Of a stretch of 64,000 nucleotides of DNA, positions 24,101 to 35,935 are shown one piece after another (position 1 is the stretch's first letter; each line of letters starts with the position of its first letter). This DNA comes from Saururus chinensis (lineage: Eukaryota; Streptophyta; Magnoliopsida; Piperales; Saururaceae), in contig CP141140.1 of NCBI GenBank assembly GCA_035235625.1, forward strand, positions 38,807,351 through 38,871,350, read 5' to 3'. The notes beneath the pieces were generated by a model that was not told the origin of the DNA, searched no databases, and saw only the letters and a list, made by a program, of their open reading frames with translations. Both the position numbers and the translations under genes were made by a program.

Positions 24101-26898
24101 TGCGGCATCTTAAGAATAATGAGTCTTTTTTGATAAGAGACTTTAGCACTAGAATACCAGAACAGAAATGAGTCCTCACATAGTCGTTGATAAGTTGTCT
24201 AAATCACAATTATGTGGTAGCTAAGGGTAAAACAGCCTGTGTATTATCTTTATTTTATTTTTTATTTTTGGGGGGCTATTTGATAATTGCTTGATTTCTT
24301 GTGCACTTAGATGAACAACAACTGTTTTTAAGGCTGATATAAGTTTGGAACATTTCTGGAATGGCCGATTGAAAATGTGTTCAATTCAGCTTTTATTTGA
24401 AATTACAATTTTTTTAATGGGGAAAAAGTTCTTGGTGATGGCAACTTTTGTAAATTGCTTGATTCTTTGTGCTCTTGGATGAATAATGACTGTCTTTGAA
24501 GGTTGAGATGAAGTTGGAACTTTGCTGGAAGGGCCAACTCAAAATTTGGTTCATTTGTATATATGTAAGATCATGATTTTTGGAAGGGATAAAAAGGTGT
24601 TTTAGAGTGACTATTAGGAATAATGTTGGCAGGGATCCAGTAGTAGATGCCAGCATTGTGAATGGCTTATGGTAAAAAGATGCCACATAAGTAGGAGCGG
24701 AAGCTGATTGGACAGACACCTGGTCATATTCCACTTCTAAATTTATGCAGTCAGGAATTGGTTGTCTGCAGCCATGCCTGTGTCCAACGTGTATGAACTT
24801 AGACGGGAGAAACTAGCATTTTTTTTAATTACTACACGCTTGACTATTGCTTAAATATGGGTTGCCTAATAGCAACCCATATATTACTCGATACAAAGAT
24901 ATATAAACTACTTACAAAAATAAATATATTATTATCTGCTCATAGACAACTGGGCGACTGTCAAATGTCAACATTACATGCTGTGTAGCTGATGAACGCA
25001 TAAAAATTCAGGTTATGTGAGATTATTTAAGTAAAAGGATATTTTATGATTATTAGTATTTAAATAAGATATAATAAAAGTAAGAAGAGTTGGGAGAGAT
25101 ATATTATGGTTAGAAGAGAGGACAAAGAAGTAGTTAGTGAGGCTAGATTAAGGCATTTGATGACTTGTATAACAGGTTAGGAACTGAGGGGGAGAAGGAT
25201 GTATATTAGATAGCTAAATATGAGAGAGGAAAGGGGGTATTTCTAACATTCAATAATTATAGTAATAGTCAGGATATTGGTCTAGTCCTAGTAAGGATAT
25301 AACCTATTTTAGGAGATTTAAAATAGAGGAAGTAGGAGTAGCTTTAACGAAGTTGAGAAAAGGTGAATTCTTAGGACTTGATTGAATTCTCATTGATGTT
25401 TGGAAGTCTCACAGGGGTGATTTTACAATATATAGAAGTCAAAGAGGATGCCAGATGAATGGAGGAGAAGTACTCTTATACCTCTATATAAAATAAAGGG
25501 GACATCCAAAGTTGTTAAAATTATAGGTGTAATAAACTTATGAGCCATATTATGAAGCTATGAGTGAGAGTACTAGAAGTTCGTTTGTGGAAAGTGACCA
25601 AGGTAATAGAGAACCAATTCGATTTTAAACCATAGCAATAGACTATTGAGGCTATCAATTTGTTATGACAATCAGTAGAGAATTATTGGGATTGGCGACA
25701 AAACTTTTATATAGCATTTTTAGATCTAGAGAAGGCATATGATTGAGTGCCTCAAGAGTTTATTTGGAGCATGTTGAAGAGGAAAGGAGTTATAAAAGGA
25801 TGCATGTGCATTAAAACATATGCATGTTGGGGAAACTAAAGAGTTTTTGGTTTCAGTAGGTCTTCATCAAGGATCAGCCTTAACCTTGTACCTTTTTGCG
25901 TTAGTTATAAATGAACTAACTTTACATATCCAAGATTTCCTTGGTGCATATTTTTTTTTAGATGATGTAGTTTTAGTTGATAAGACTAAAGTAGGATTAA
26001 ATGCTAAATTAAAAATGTAGAGGGAAGCCTTGGAATTAGAAGGTTTTACTATAAGTAGAACTAAGACGGACTTTATGACTTTAGGGAGGGTAGAATTATA
26101 AGTTGCCCCTTAGTTGAAATAGACGGGTAAAAAGTTCCAAGATGTGAGTAATTATGCAATTTAGACTCCATTATATACAAAGGAAGCGATGTAGATAGGA
26201 TTAATGCAGGGTGTGCAAAGTGAAGTGTCGTGTTGTGATAGATGAGTTACAAATGATGCTTAAAGGCAAATACTATTGAACAATAGTTAGGCCATACAAA
26301 TTAAAGTAGCCAAAATAAGGATGTTAAAGGTAGACACGTGGGGATAACTAGCAGGAATACGATTAGAAACACAAATATTTGGAAGAACTTAGGGGTAATA
26401 CTTTTAGGATAAAAAACAATTATGTTTGCGTAGGTTGTGTTGGTATGGGCATATTTAAAGGAGACTAAGGGAAGCCGTGGTAAGAAAATTAGAGGTGATG
26501 CAAGTAGAAGAAGCTAAAAGAGGGAGAGGGAGACCTTGTATGACTTGGATGGAGTTAATAAGGATATGACTATACTACCTTTTACCTCTTACAAGAATCA
26601 GCACAAAACAAGCTATAGTAGAGGAAGATCCATGGCACTAATATCAAATTGTGGGAAAATGCACTTCTTTGATTATGATTATAATTATGGTGACTAGTAT
26701 TTAAACGAGTGACTATTTTATGATGATAATAATTATGATGATAATAATTATGATGACTAGTATTTAAACGAGTGACTATTTTATGTTACATTACTGATTA
26801 ATTCTTCTTGCCAGGTTACAAGTGTGAGTTATCATCCTAAGGAGAGCTGCATGATAACATCATCTGTAGATGGTACTGTTCGTGTTTGGAAGACATGA
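21193..26898 (+). CDS. WDR83: WDR83/MORG1-type WD40-repeat protein, 8 exons, looks intact
   Basis: Exons are 21193-21407, 21970-22072, 22704-22811, 22902-23011, 23441-23548, 23627-23672, 23800-23931 and 26815-26898. They sum to 906 nt (301 residues plus stop), close to the ~300 residues of plant WDR83. All introns are GT-AG and phases agree. Seven WD repeats are visible, ending KDRTLRLWNPH, GGDRQIFYWD, GYDRSVRAFD, GSVDGTVRTFD, CLDSTLRLVD, GSEDGYIFFWD and SVDGTVRVWK. The start chosen is the ATG opening MAGEAGALPTKEM; the frame upstream has only a GTG. In other eukaryotes WDR83 is a beta-propeller scaffold linked to MAP-kinase signalling and found with spliceosomes; the role in this plant is inferred. 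The last intron (2.9 kb) contains a LINE and a small tandem duplication, with both splice sites preserved. Confidence 0.93.
24270..24590 (+). repeat. Diverged tandem duplication (~165 bp) in WDR83 intron 7
   Basis: 24,270-24,415 and 24,435-24,585 share the blocks TTGCTTGATTC/TTCTT, GTGC(A/T)CTT(A/G)GATGAA, AAGTTGGAAC-type and GTTCA(A/T)TT. Identity by eye is about 70%. No exon-like reading frame is supported here. Confidence 0.55.
25069..26748 (+). mobile_element. 5'-truncated RTE-like LINE in WDR83 intron 7
   Basis: Translated pieces match plant RTE-type LINE reverse transcriptase: STLIPLYKIKGTSKVVKIIG near 25,465-25,525, AFLDLEKAYD near 25,715, GLHQGSALTLYLFALVINEL at 25,860-25,919 and FLDDVVLVD near 25,955 (normally FADD). 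The remainder to 26,580 resembles the C-terminal part of such ORFs. Stops and frameshifts are common, so it is dead. About 1.7 kb remains of a family usually over 3 kb, and no endonuclease domain is seen. The 3' end is rich in ATTATGAT simple repeats. Flanks at 25,045-25,068 and 26,749-26,772 (TATGAT..TAGTATTTAAA) match at 20 of 24 positions and may be the target duplication. The LINE lies in the gene's sense orientation. Confidence 0.8.
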
Positions 26899-27619
26899 TA
26901 TAATTGGCTGAACCTTAGTGTAGTACTGGCTGTTATGTTACTGTTTTATTTCCTGTATATGCATTTTATTTTTATTTTACATTAAACACTGTATACCGGC
27001 ATGCATATCTTCTTATCCCTCTCAAGTGGTTGCCACTTTTCAGAGATATCTGTCAATTTAAATATTTTGGAATTTGAATGTTGTAATATTCACCTCGATG
27101 AGTACTTCTTTTGGCATTTTCTCGGAGAGTCAGCTGTCACATGCGTTTACGCTTTCACCAGTGTAGTTTGCATAAATGATCGTAAACTGGTGGTACTTTT
27201 CCCCAATTTGTGTTTTCAGAGCTAGAAAACTTGTCTATGGATTGATATTGCACACATTTTGCTTATATGTTTTGGATAACAATCCGATGGAAAAAAATGT
27301 TAAACGGAACTAGAGTTCAAATACCAAAGCTTCTTCTAGCAGCATAAAATCCGGATGGTCATATATATGTTTTCTGCGGGTAGTGGCAGACACCCTTCTC
27401 ACTTTACTTAACAAGCCGTGATTGCGTAAACGTTAGAGAATTTTCTTTGCTGCATTACGGGCTGCAAAATGCTATTGCATAGGTTGCCATGCAAGGACCT
27501 ATCTAATTTTTAGCAGCATATTTTTTTATTTTTTAGGCGCTCAATTGAATAGGTTTACAAGTAAGTTTTATTAGATTGCTATTAGACCCGTAATATTTTA
27601 TAGAGTAAAATATTGGGCA
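26899..27619 (+). other. WDR83 3' untranslated and downstream region
   Basis: It follows the TGA directly. A T-rich tract with ATTAAA near 26,982 could serve as a poly(A) signal, but the cleavage site cannot be fixed. No further gene was seen. Confidence 0.4.
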
Positions 27620-27975
27620 CCAAAAAAAAGTCATAGATAAGTTAAATATAGTTAAAACGAAGATGTTAAGGTAGATGTGTAGAATAATTAGAAAAAATTG
27701 GATTATAAATAATTATACACACGAAAACTTAGGGGTAGCATTTTTATAGAAAAAATTAAGAGAATGTAGGTTGGGTTGGTATGACTATGTCCAAAGAAGA
27801 CCAATAGATGTTTTTGGTAAGAAAGTTGGAAGAGTTTTACGTAAATAATATTAAAAGAGAGAAAACGAGGCTTAAAAATAAGATATGACTATGCTATTTC
27901 TTATAAAAGTGTTGATACAAAATAGACTTTAATGGAGGCATAAAATCTATGTTAGCAACCTTAAATTGTTAAAAT
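27620..27975 (+). mobile_element. Second 3' fragment of the same LINE family
   Basis: Blocks such as AAGATGTTAAGGTAGA, ACTTAGGGGTAGCATTTTTA, GTAGGTTGGGTTGGTATG and GGTAAGAAAGTTGGAAG follow the 3' part of the LINE at 26,320-26,500 in order. It ends in TTAATTATAATTATGAT, like that LINE's tail. It is strongly 5'-truncated and lies 0.7 kb past the WDR83 stop codon. Confidence 0.7.
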
Positions 27976-28429
27976 TATGTATTGCTTAATTATAATTATG
28001 ATAAGTTTAAGGCAGAAAGAAGTAGAACTTGAAGAAATTAGGCACCTATTTTTTTTTAAAATACATATCAGGCTAGAGAAATTTTGGAGAAGCACTATTT
28101 TTTTGGCAACACGAAAAGTACACGCAATAAAGAACTTACACCTAGAAACTTGTCTATTCATCGAAATTATATAACATAGGTGCCAGGACCTTTACCATTG
28201 AAGGCAAGGAACATGGGACATCAATATCTTCGGAAGTAAATTGAAATTGTGTAACAATCTTGCTTTGTGGTCCAATGACTTATTTTTTATTTTTATGCAA
28301 ATGCCTTTCCTAATTGGAAAATGTGTAGAAGGTGGAAATGGAAGCGGGGAGGGTATCTTTCTAATTTCCTTCTCTATTTTCTAGGTGTTCACCTTAATAA
28401 CGAAAAATTAGATGAAAGCTTTTGTAAGA

Positions 28430-30897
28430 GTATGTATAAGGCAGACTGTCAAGCGCCGCTCCCTTTCTATTATCAGGCTGCTAGACCGTTGTAGACACCG
28501 GTCCATAATATTAGTATCAAAGCATTGATCCCTGAAATTCACTCTATCAACCTTAGCCAACAGACGGTGGTTGGCCTCAATGCTGCCACTCTGCGAGGCT
28601 TGTTCCTGGAGTTTCCCCACTGATGGGCGAATTGGAGCCGCCACTCTCAACTGATTGGATCGCCCTGGCCAAGCCGCCGATATGCCACTATCGGACCATC
28701 TAGCCATGAGTTTTGTGCGCTCTCAATGTCGGCCCCTCTCATCGCCTGACAACTTGATCGCGTTCCCCTGCAACAACAATAACACAAAAAGAACTCTTTT
28801 CCGAGTTACAGAGGAATCACTCCTCTCTGTTACAACCGCCATCCTCTGTCGGCAATAGCAGGCACAGGAAGCGTTCATCTTGTCCAGCTCAATGACCACC
28901 CCCCAGCGCTGCCTACCACCACTAGCCCAAGCACTGGTTATCCTCACCGGACTCCTATCCCTGCCCTCAGCTAGAGCCCACATCGCTCTCCCAGCCTCAG
29001 GCAGCTTCTCCGCCTCCACCATCTAGTCGGACATGATAGCCCATGGCACCACCTGCGGGGTCAACTCTGGGAAGCTGCTCGGGAGGGTGTGCGTGCCACT
29101 GGATCTGATTGGGATGGAGAGCAAGGTGGTGGTCTTCCACAACGGATTTGCAGTTTCGTTGCCAGAGCCGAACCATCATTCAAGCAACTATTCAGATCTC
29201 CTCCCGGAATCACAACATGGCCAGCAACCTGGGACAAATCTGGTGCCAAAGACCCAAGGGTTGGAATCAGCTCCGCTGGCATCTGGTTTGGTTGGTTTCC
29301 CTGCTGGGTAGACTTTGACTACGGATCTCTCAAAGGAGAGCGATGGTTAAGCCTCAACCGCCAGAACTTCCGTGAGCTCACCCCTTCTGTGGGGAACTTT
29401 GGATTTCCTTGTTTGGTGGAGGAGGAGATGATTATGGAGAGCATGCAGGACATCAGACTTGGCTGCTGTAGATAAAGCCGCCTCCTTTTCCCTGCCCTCT
29501 TGCCGTCGAAGCAGCCTGTGCTCCAATCGCCGGTGCAATGTGCCTCCATTTCCACACCAATCTCAATGCACCATCGCCTGAACCCCGGCTTCATCCTCCT
29601 CCGCCCATTCACCTCCACCACGGATGTAGCTGTTGTTGTCGTGCCGAATGAGCAATCAATGTTCCCTTCCTTAGAACCATAGCAATATCCGGGCCATCTT
29701 GAGCGGTTTTTCCTTCCCATCTGGATCTGATTTCTCCAATGCTCAATCAGCAGTTTTTGAAGGACCAAAGACTCTTAATGAAATTGCCTCGTGCATTCAC
29801 CCACCATACTTATCCTAGTGGGCATGAACCAACTGCAAGTCCTCACATGCCCTTTGCACACCACTACTTTCAGATGAAATGGGCCTAGTTGGGTCTGGTT
29901 TCAAGTATCATAAGACAAAGCCCATACTTGGCCCCTCATGGGAGGCCAGGGCCTTATTCTTGCTCCATGCATTTACCTGCTTCAATTTGGTCATTGGCCA
30001 CCTATACACCCTTTCTGCTTGTGCCAATTGTTATCCTTGGCATTTATCTATTATTGTTGTCTAATGCGCTCTATGGGTTGTCTAGAGAAGCCGTGCTATC
30101 CCTCTAATGACCCACTTGTTGGAGACCTGTGCAGACAGTCCACTTTGATCTGCACCCAGCATGTTGAGCTGTTCATTGCACTGCAGCCTCTATCATCTCT
30201 AGTCATCCCTACCGACTACGAAGATCCCTTGCCCTCGGATTTGGTGTTCGTGGTGTTACCCACTACACATGGTTCCTTATCTTCTCAACCACCATCTACA
30301 GACATGACTTCCTGCATGTTCCGTTCATTTCTTTATGTTGGTTTTGAGTACTGGCCTCTGCCTTGCATCCTTCTATATGTCGCCTTGCATCCTTCTATAT
30401 GTCTCATCCACAGTTCTGAACCGGCTGTTTACAGTGGAGCTATGGTGGGCCCGATGCTTAGAGTTTTAGGCCACCTCGAGGACGAGGTGATGTGCAAGCG
30501 AAGCATGGTAGAATGTTGTGAACATCCTAAGGGTCTATCATTGGGGTTCATGTGCTAGTAGGATAGGTTTTAATTATGTCATTGTTTAATAAGGGCATTT
30601 AGGTCAAGAAGTTATTTAGGGTTATTAGTGGTTTTCTTTTAATTAAGTTAATGGGCCTTAGGCACCTATTAGTGAGCCCATTAGTTTGTCTATTTAAATG
30701 TAAGGGTTATGCCCTAATTTGGATTATATAATGAATTATCTCTTGTCTAATTCTCTTGTCTAATTCTCTTGTCTCCTCCCTTGCCTCTCCCTCTGTCTTA
30801 GCGGCCATGCCGCTCCCTCTCCCCTTTCCTGGCTGTCAAGCGCAGCTCCCTTCCCATTATCGAGCTACCAAGCTGTTGTAGACATTGGTCCACAACA
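28430..30897 (+). mobile_element. Small decayed LTR-flanked element carrying host-like sequence (fossil)
   Basis: A 3' LTR is proposed at 30,514-30,897 (384 bp) with ends TGTTGTG...CACAACA. Its last ~75 bp (CTGTCAAGCGC.GCTCCC, GTTGTAGACA..GGTCCA) recur at 28,436-28,510, which would be all that remains of the 5' LTR. There, AGTATCAAAGCATTGATCC follows directly and resembles the initiator-Met tRNA primer site (TGGTATCAGAGC) common in Copia elements. The interior is only 2.0 kb. No recognisable gag or pol was seen, but there is a DUF1005-like piece. It is clearly not whole. A long frame at 29,938-30,558 lacks any recognised domain. Confidence 0.6.
29033..29161 (+). pseudogene. DUF1005 family gene fragment inside the LTR-flanked element
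   Basis: The frame contains HGTTCGVNSGKLLGRV, then CVPLDLIGMES and VVFHNGF. Plant DUF1005 proteins have, from memory, GTTCGVSSGRLLGKV, SVPLDLAGTES and CVFHNGW in the same order, so nearly every conserved position agrees over about 38 residues. After FHNGF the match is lost, and upstream of the HGTTCG segment no DUF1005 sequence is recognised. DUF1005 proteins are about 400-450 residues of unknown function, so only a tenth is present. It sits between the primer site and the 3' LTR of the surrounding element, which suggests capture. Confidence 0.6.
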
Positions 30898-31530
30898 CCT
30901 TATTCATAACTGGGAGTGCGTGCAAATTTACCTTGAAGCTTATAAGTCTTGTTAAGTCTTCCTCTTTGAAATTCAGAACTACTAAGTTCCTATTTTTTAA
31001 GTCAATTAATTCTAAATTTGATTCTATTACATTACATTATTGACCTAGTCAAACTCCTAAAACTTAAAAACATATATAAATTGGATATATTTTTTATCAT
31101 CAAAATAAAGATAATTACAAGACATATAATCATATGTTCTAACATTATTCACCGTCCAAGAAAACAATGACATTTTTGGTATTTTTAAAAAGGATTTGTA
31201 TGATGGGTTTAGGGACAAATAAGTTATTTAAATTAGGCACTTGCCCATTTAGTAATTTTAGGGTAGAAAATGACAAAATAGGTGGAAACACTTTTACCAA
31301 AATGACATTTTTTCTCCACCCTCTTCTCCCTTCTCCTTCAACTGCTACCACATCTTCCTTTTGGGTTCCTTGCCTCCACCTACCTAGCTACTTAGCCTCC
31401 CGACCACCTCCTTCGCCCACCACCACTTCCTCCTTTAAGCAATGCTTCCTCCTCTAGCGTATGATGCTCTCCCCCTTGCCTTTGCGCTCTGCGCTTTGCT
31501 CTCCCCTTTCTCCCTCCCTGCATCGCTACC
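30898..31530. other. No recognisable gene
   Basis: AT-rich sequence is followed by a pyrimidine-rich patch at 31,310-31,520 (CCTTCTCC, CCACCTCCTTC). Short frames here follow composition, not family motifs. Confidence 0.4.
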
Positions 31531-32205
31531 TAAGTTACGATGAGGTCTTAAATTGTAATGAGTATGTATTACGATTCGTAGATTCTGATAGTACATGGTG
31601 AGTAAATTACAATGGTACATAGTGTCTAAATTGTGATAATATAGGTGTCTAAATTGCAATGGTAGATATTACAATAATATAAGACTCATAAATTGCGATA
31701 GTATATGAAATCTAAATTACGATGGACAGATTGCAACAGTATATTGTGCCTAAATTGCAATGACATATGGTGTATAATTATGACGGTATAGGAGTAAATT
31801 GTGATGGGGTCTAACTTGTGGTGGGAAATATTGTAATAACATATGGTGCCTAAATTGCAATAGTATATGTGCCTAACTTGCAATGATATAGGCCTCTATA
31901 TGCAATGAGGTTTAAATTGTAATGGGTGAATTGCAACAATATATGATGTTTAGATTGCGATGATATATGGTATCTAAATTGTTGTGGTAGATATTGCAAT
32001 AGCATATATTATCTAAATTGTGATGAAATATAATGTCTAAATTGTGATAATATATGGGTTTCTAATATGCAATGGTGTTGCAAGGGTAGAATTGTGATAG
32101 TATATGATGTTAAGTTTGTAATAGTATTTGGTGTAGAAATTGTAATGCGTTTGTTTGTACTTATGAGGGGGTATAAAATGCAATGATTAATTGTGATGAT
32201 TGGGC
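31530..32205. repeat. Degenerate ~24-bp minisatellite
   Basis: The stretch is made of variants of TCTAAATTGCAATGGTATAT with GGTG or ATAT links, more than 20 units with much variation. Minus-strand frames with many Y, N and H residues are translations of the repeat. Confidence 0.75.
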
Positions 32206-33009
32206 GAAAGAACAAGAAAACGTCCCCATTTCACATTCATTTGATAGGGCTTGATGAGACGACACCAATGCCACCAAAAATGCATAAATCCGTTGTCAGG
32301 AGCACAAGATATTTCCCTAAAAAGCCATGGTGAAAAGAATGCGTATAAGATTACTTTTGGGTTTGTTTTTTCATTATGTGGGGTGTGGAGTGCCTGATAG
32401 CAACATGGGGTGGCTGATTTGAATATGGGTAGGGGGTGATGCTTTATTTGTTTTTTTATATGAAATGGTGCTTAATCTAACTGACTTTATTCTCTGTCGT
32501 CCTATTATAAAATTTCCCTACGAGTAATAGAGTAACAGGCCTTCACTGTTTTTTTGAAAAATTTCTACCCAAACAGACCACTTTTCACCTTTATATGCCC
32601 TAAACCTAATTTTTCATGCCTTTTTGTACTATGAAAGGACCTCTCGAACAGCGTTGCACTTTATCCCTTGAACATGCTTAAGGAGATACTGCAAAGGCAA
32701 TTCACGTCGTTATGCCCTAAGCTGGGTAGAGTGCCATCAAGGTTCTCAAGCGTCATCAATTATACACTTCGTGAGAAAGCTCATTAATAAACTCCACATT
32801 AACCACTTCACAAACGTTGGCGAAACATGAACAAATTAACTTGGAGTTAGTAATTTTCTTGTCCACAAATTGGGTCATTTCAATTCATATTGTTTAGATG
32901 TGCTAGATGTACAAATTTAGAGCCAAAACTCTGCTTTACAAACATTTGACAAAGGAAGACTGTTAAGATGAAGGAAAATGTTGAGTCATTGAGCTCTTTG
33001 TACTTGATG

Positions 33010-33570
33010 GACCAGGGTATGGGCTTAGGCTCATTTTGGTCCAATATTATCGCAGTCTAGGTGAGCCAATACGGGCCACAGTATCCAAGGGTGGTGGGGG
33101 CGGTTGCACCGACCCCACATGAACCATCATTGTACTGATTTTATTGAGACCTACGTTAGTCACACACACACTAGGCATGTGACTACGATGTGCATTAATA
33201 CATTGCGGGGCCTAAATGTGTGAATTATGTGTTAATGGTCAAACGAGTGGTTAGCGAGGGGTCGACCCTATCGTAGGCTTGGCCGTGTGCAGGAGGTAAT
33301 CCCCTTCCCTACTTGGTTTCTTGTGATTTTGGAGGGCAGGCTCATCGAATCAAAGACATGCTAAGAGTTGGTCAGCCCAAGGTCAGTACGTCCTTGCTCC
33401 TCTATTTTGTTTTGGCTTCTTGAATGCTCTTTGGTGGATTGTTTATTGCTTATTTATTCACATACATATGCTTATTTGTGTATATTCTTGTTAAATTTTA
33501 AATTTTTAATTGGTGCACCGCCCCCACGGGCTCGTGACTGCCACGCTTCCACCGGCCAGCCACTCTACAA
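33010..33570 (+). repeat. Dispersed repeat family Y, copy 1
   Basis: 33,010-33,296 matches 38,960-39,250 (GGTATGGGCTT, GGTGGGGGCGGTT/C, CACCGACCCCACAT, CACTAGGCATGTGACTA), and 33,360-33,570 matches 41,170-41,370 (CCCAAGGTCAGTA, TATTGCTTATT, GTGC(A/G)CC(G/A)CCCCC, CCACTCTAC). It is LTR-like in length and texture. No gene was recognised. Confidence 0.6.
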
Positions 33571-33798
33571 AAGTCATTGGCTATGATCTCAACTACCTTA
33601 GAGATTTGCTAATGAGTAACACAAACACACCTAACTTTTGCACAAGTTTGCGTCAAGATTACTCTAGTCGAATACAATGATGGCTCCTCCTTTTTACTAA
33701 AAGTCGAATATAAATGAGACCAGTGTCTTGTTCTTGTTGTTCATTGTTTGATCATGTTCAGTTTGTGAAAAGTGGAGCCCAGCCCGTAATGTTCATGC

Positions 33799-34467
33799 TA
33801 GGGGTGTTCACGGACAAAAATAGACACAGATATAGGGTTGTCCATGTCCGCACACCATTTGAATATCCCTTGTTTGTGTCTGCCCTAGTCCGTATCATAC
33901 TTTGTCCAAGTTCGTTCGCTACGGACACGAACAGACTTGGATAAATATTTCAACACTTAAATCTTTATCCCAATTCAAATTTTTTAGTACTTTTATAGCA
34001 TGTTAAAATTGTCCTAATATGCTCATAAGTACTAGATCCATATTTTCAAGCTATCTAATACCTATGTAGCATGTTAAGATTTCCCTAACATGCTACAAGC
34101 TCTAGATTCATGTTAGAATAGTGCTACATAAAAACTAGATTCATGTTTTTAAGTTGTCAAGTTCTTATATAGTATGTTAGGACTATCCTAAGTTACTACA
34201 TAAGAACTAAATTCTATTTTTTTTCTAATACTTAGTAATAATTACTACTATATTTAAGAGAGTGCTAAGTAAGGGTGGCGGACGTAGACATCCGCGGACA
34301 TGGACAAAGGTATGTCCACGTCCATAGATCTCTATTAGTGCGGACTAAAAACTTAGTTTGTATTTGCGTCCGGGTCTACCCTGGACCAAAAAACTTATCC
34401 ATTCTATATAAAAATGGACATAAACACGAATGAATATACGGACAACAGATATCCATAAACACCTTTA
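33799..34467 (+). mobile_element. hAT-like MITE, copy 1 (669 bp)
   Basis: It starts TAGGGGTGTTCACGGAC and ends, read inward on the other strand, TAAAGGTGTTTATGGAT. Both ends are followed by words built from GGACA and AGACACGA. The 8-bp flanks GTTCATGC at 33,791-33,798 and 34,468-34,475 are identical, a perfect hAT-size target duplication. No transposase is present. The interior contains several AGCATGTTA(A/G) repeats about 120 bp apart. Confidence 0.85.
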
Positions 34468-34899
34468 GTTCATGCATTATGTACCTGGGTGAGCACAACA
34501 TCATCTTGGTAAAGGGGTGAATATCAGATGAAGAGAGGGGGATGGCCTTCCAACAACCACCAAAGGTGCAGGCTTTGCAGGGGGGACGAAATGGGGGATA
34601 TTGGAGATGATAGAGGGGAGAGACCCATTAGAGAAAAAACAACTGATTGATTTCATAATCTCAATTATGATTAAGCTCTTACAATAACTCTAAAGCCCAT
34701 TTATTAATAATCATCCAAAGGCATCCTAACTAATAAGCGAATGGCTAACAACTCTCTAATCATGACTGATAGGATGGAACCCATACGTGGGGGACACAAT
34801 CCCTCTATGTGGGACATAATATTCTACTCATGGAGACTCCGCCAAGGTGGGATATCACCACGTCCTCAAGGTGACTTTGATTTTATTGTGATGTGCCCA

Positions 34900-35232
34900 C
34901 CATTGCTCCACTCATGGAGACTCCACCCAAGAGAAGCCAAAGTATGTGGTCGATTGCTTCCGTGAATGTTGACAGAGATGTTTGGTAGAATCCCAAAGGA
35001 AGAATGGTGGTGACCAAGGTGAGGTCGAGCAGTTACAACCCAGGTGGGAGAATGGCATGTCCATAGCTCCACTCATGGGAAGGCTCAGAGAGATGTTCCC
35101 AAGAGAAGCCAAAACATGTGGCTGATTGTTCCCATGGATGCTGACAAAGATGTGTAGTAGAATCCCAAAGGCGGAGTGGTGGTGACCAATGTGAGGTTGA
35201 GCACTTACAACCCACGTGCGAGAGTGGACTTT
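34900..35232 (+). repeat. Two-unit tandem repeat (~170 bp)
   Basis: The unit CTCCACTCATGG, AAGAGAAGCCAAA, TGTGG..GATTG, AGAATCCCAAAGG, GTGGTGACCAA.GTGAGGT, GAGCA.TTACAACCCA is present twice. Identity by eye is about 85%. The opposing minus-strand frames are repeat translations. Confidence 0.75.
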
Positions 35233-35290
35233 GACAAATGTTTGAAGGAAGTCATTCGTTGTGTGCCACTTCGGTCACTAGACAAAGTTC

Positions 35291-35935
35291 TAGAGGTGTT
35301 CGTAGACAGAAATAGACACAGATAGAGGGTTGCCCTTATTCGTCCGTTATTTGAATATCCCTTGTCCGTATCCGTTTGTGTTTGCCTTAGTTCGTATCAT
35401 ATTTTGTTTAAATCTGTCCACTATAGACATGGGCGGATACGGACGAACATGGACAAATATTTCAACGCCTAAATTTTTATCCCAATTCAAAAAATTTAAT
35501 ATTTTTTTAGTATGTTAATATTATCCTAACATACTAAATAAGTTATGGATTCATATTTTCAAGTTGTCCAATACCTATGTAACATGTTTAGACTATTTTA
35601 ACATACTACATAAGTACTGAATTAAAATATTTTTAAGTTGTCAAGTGTCTATGTAACATGTTTGGATTGTCCTAAGATGCTAATAAGAACTAAATTTTAT
35701 TTTTTTTCTAATAGTTAGTAATAATTATTGCTATATTTAAGGGGGTGTTAGATAAGGGTGGCGGACTCTAACATTCGCGAGCACGGACAAGTATATATCT
35801 ACATCTATAGCTCCTTATTAGTGCAAAAAAAAACTTGGTCCATGCCTGCCTTATACTAAAAAAATTGTCCATTTTATATAAAAAAGAACATAGACACAGA
35901 TAGATATACAGACTGGACATTCATAAATACCCCTA
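35291..35935 (+). mobile_element. hAT-like MITE, copy 2 (645 bp)
   Basis: It starts TAGAGGTGTTCGTAGAC, ends ATACCCCTA, and follows copy 1 block by block in the same orientation (GAATATCCCTTGTCCG, ATATTTCAACGCCTAAAT, AACATGTTTAGA-type words, TAAGGGTGGCGGAC). No clear 8-bp target duplication remains. It lies 0.8 kb from copy 1 with a tandem repeat between them. Confidence 0.75.

Noticed and set aside
29319-29768. 149-codon minus-strand frame
   Set aside because: No family resemblance. Several overlapping frames occur on both strands of the same GC-rich stretch.
29938-30558. 206-codon plus-strand frame inside the LTR-flanked element
   Set aside because: No domain, coding signature or splice context was recognised. 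A directly repeated word (CTTGCATCCTTCTATATGTC) inside and overlapping frames suggest chance openness in GC-richer DNA.
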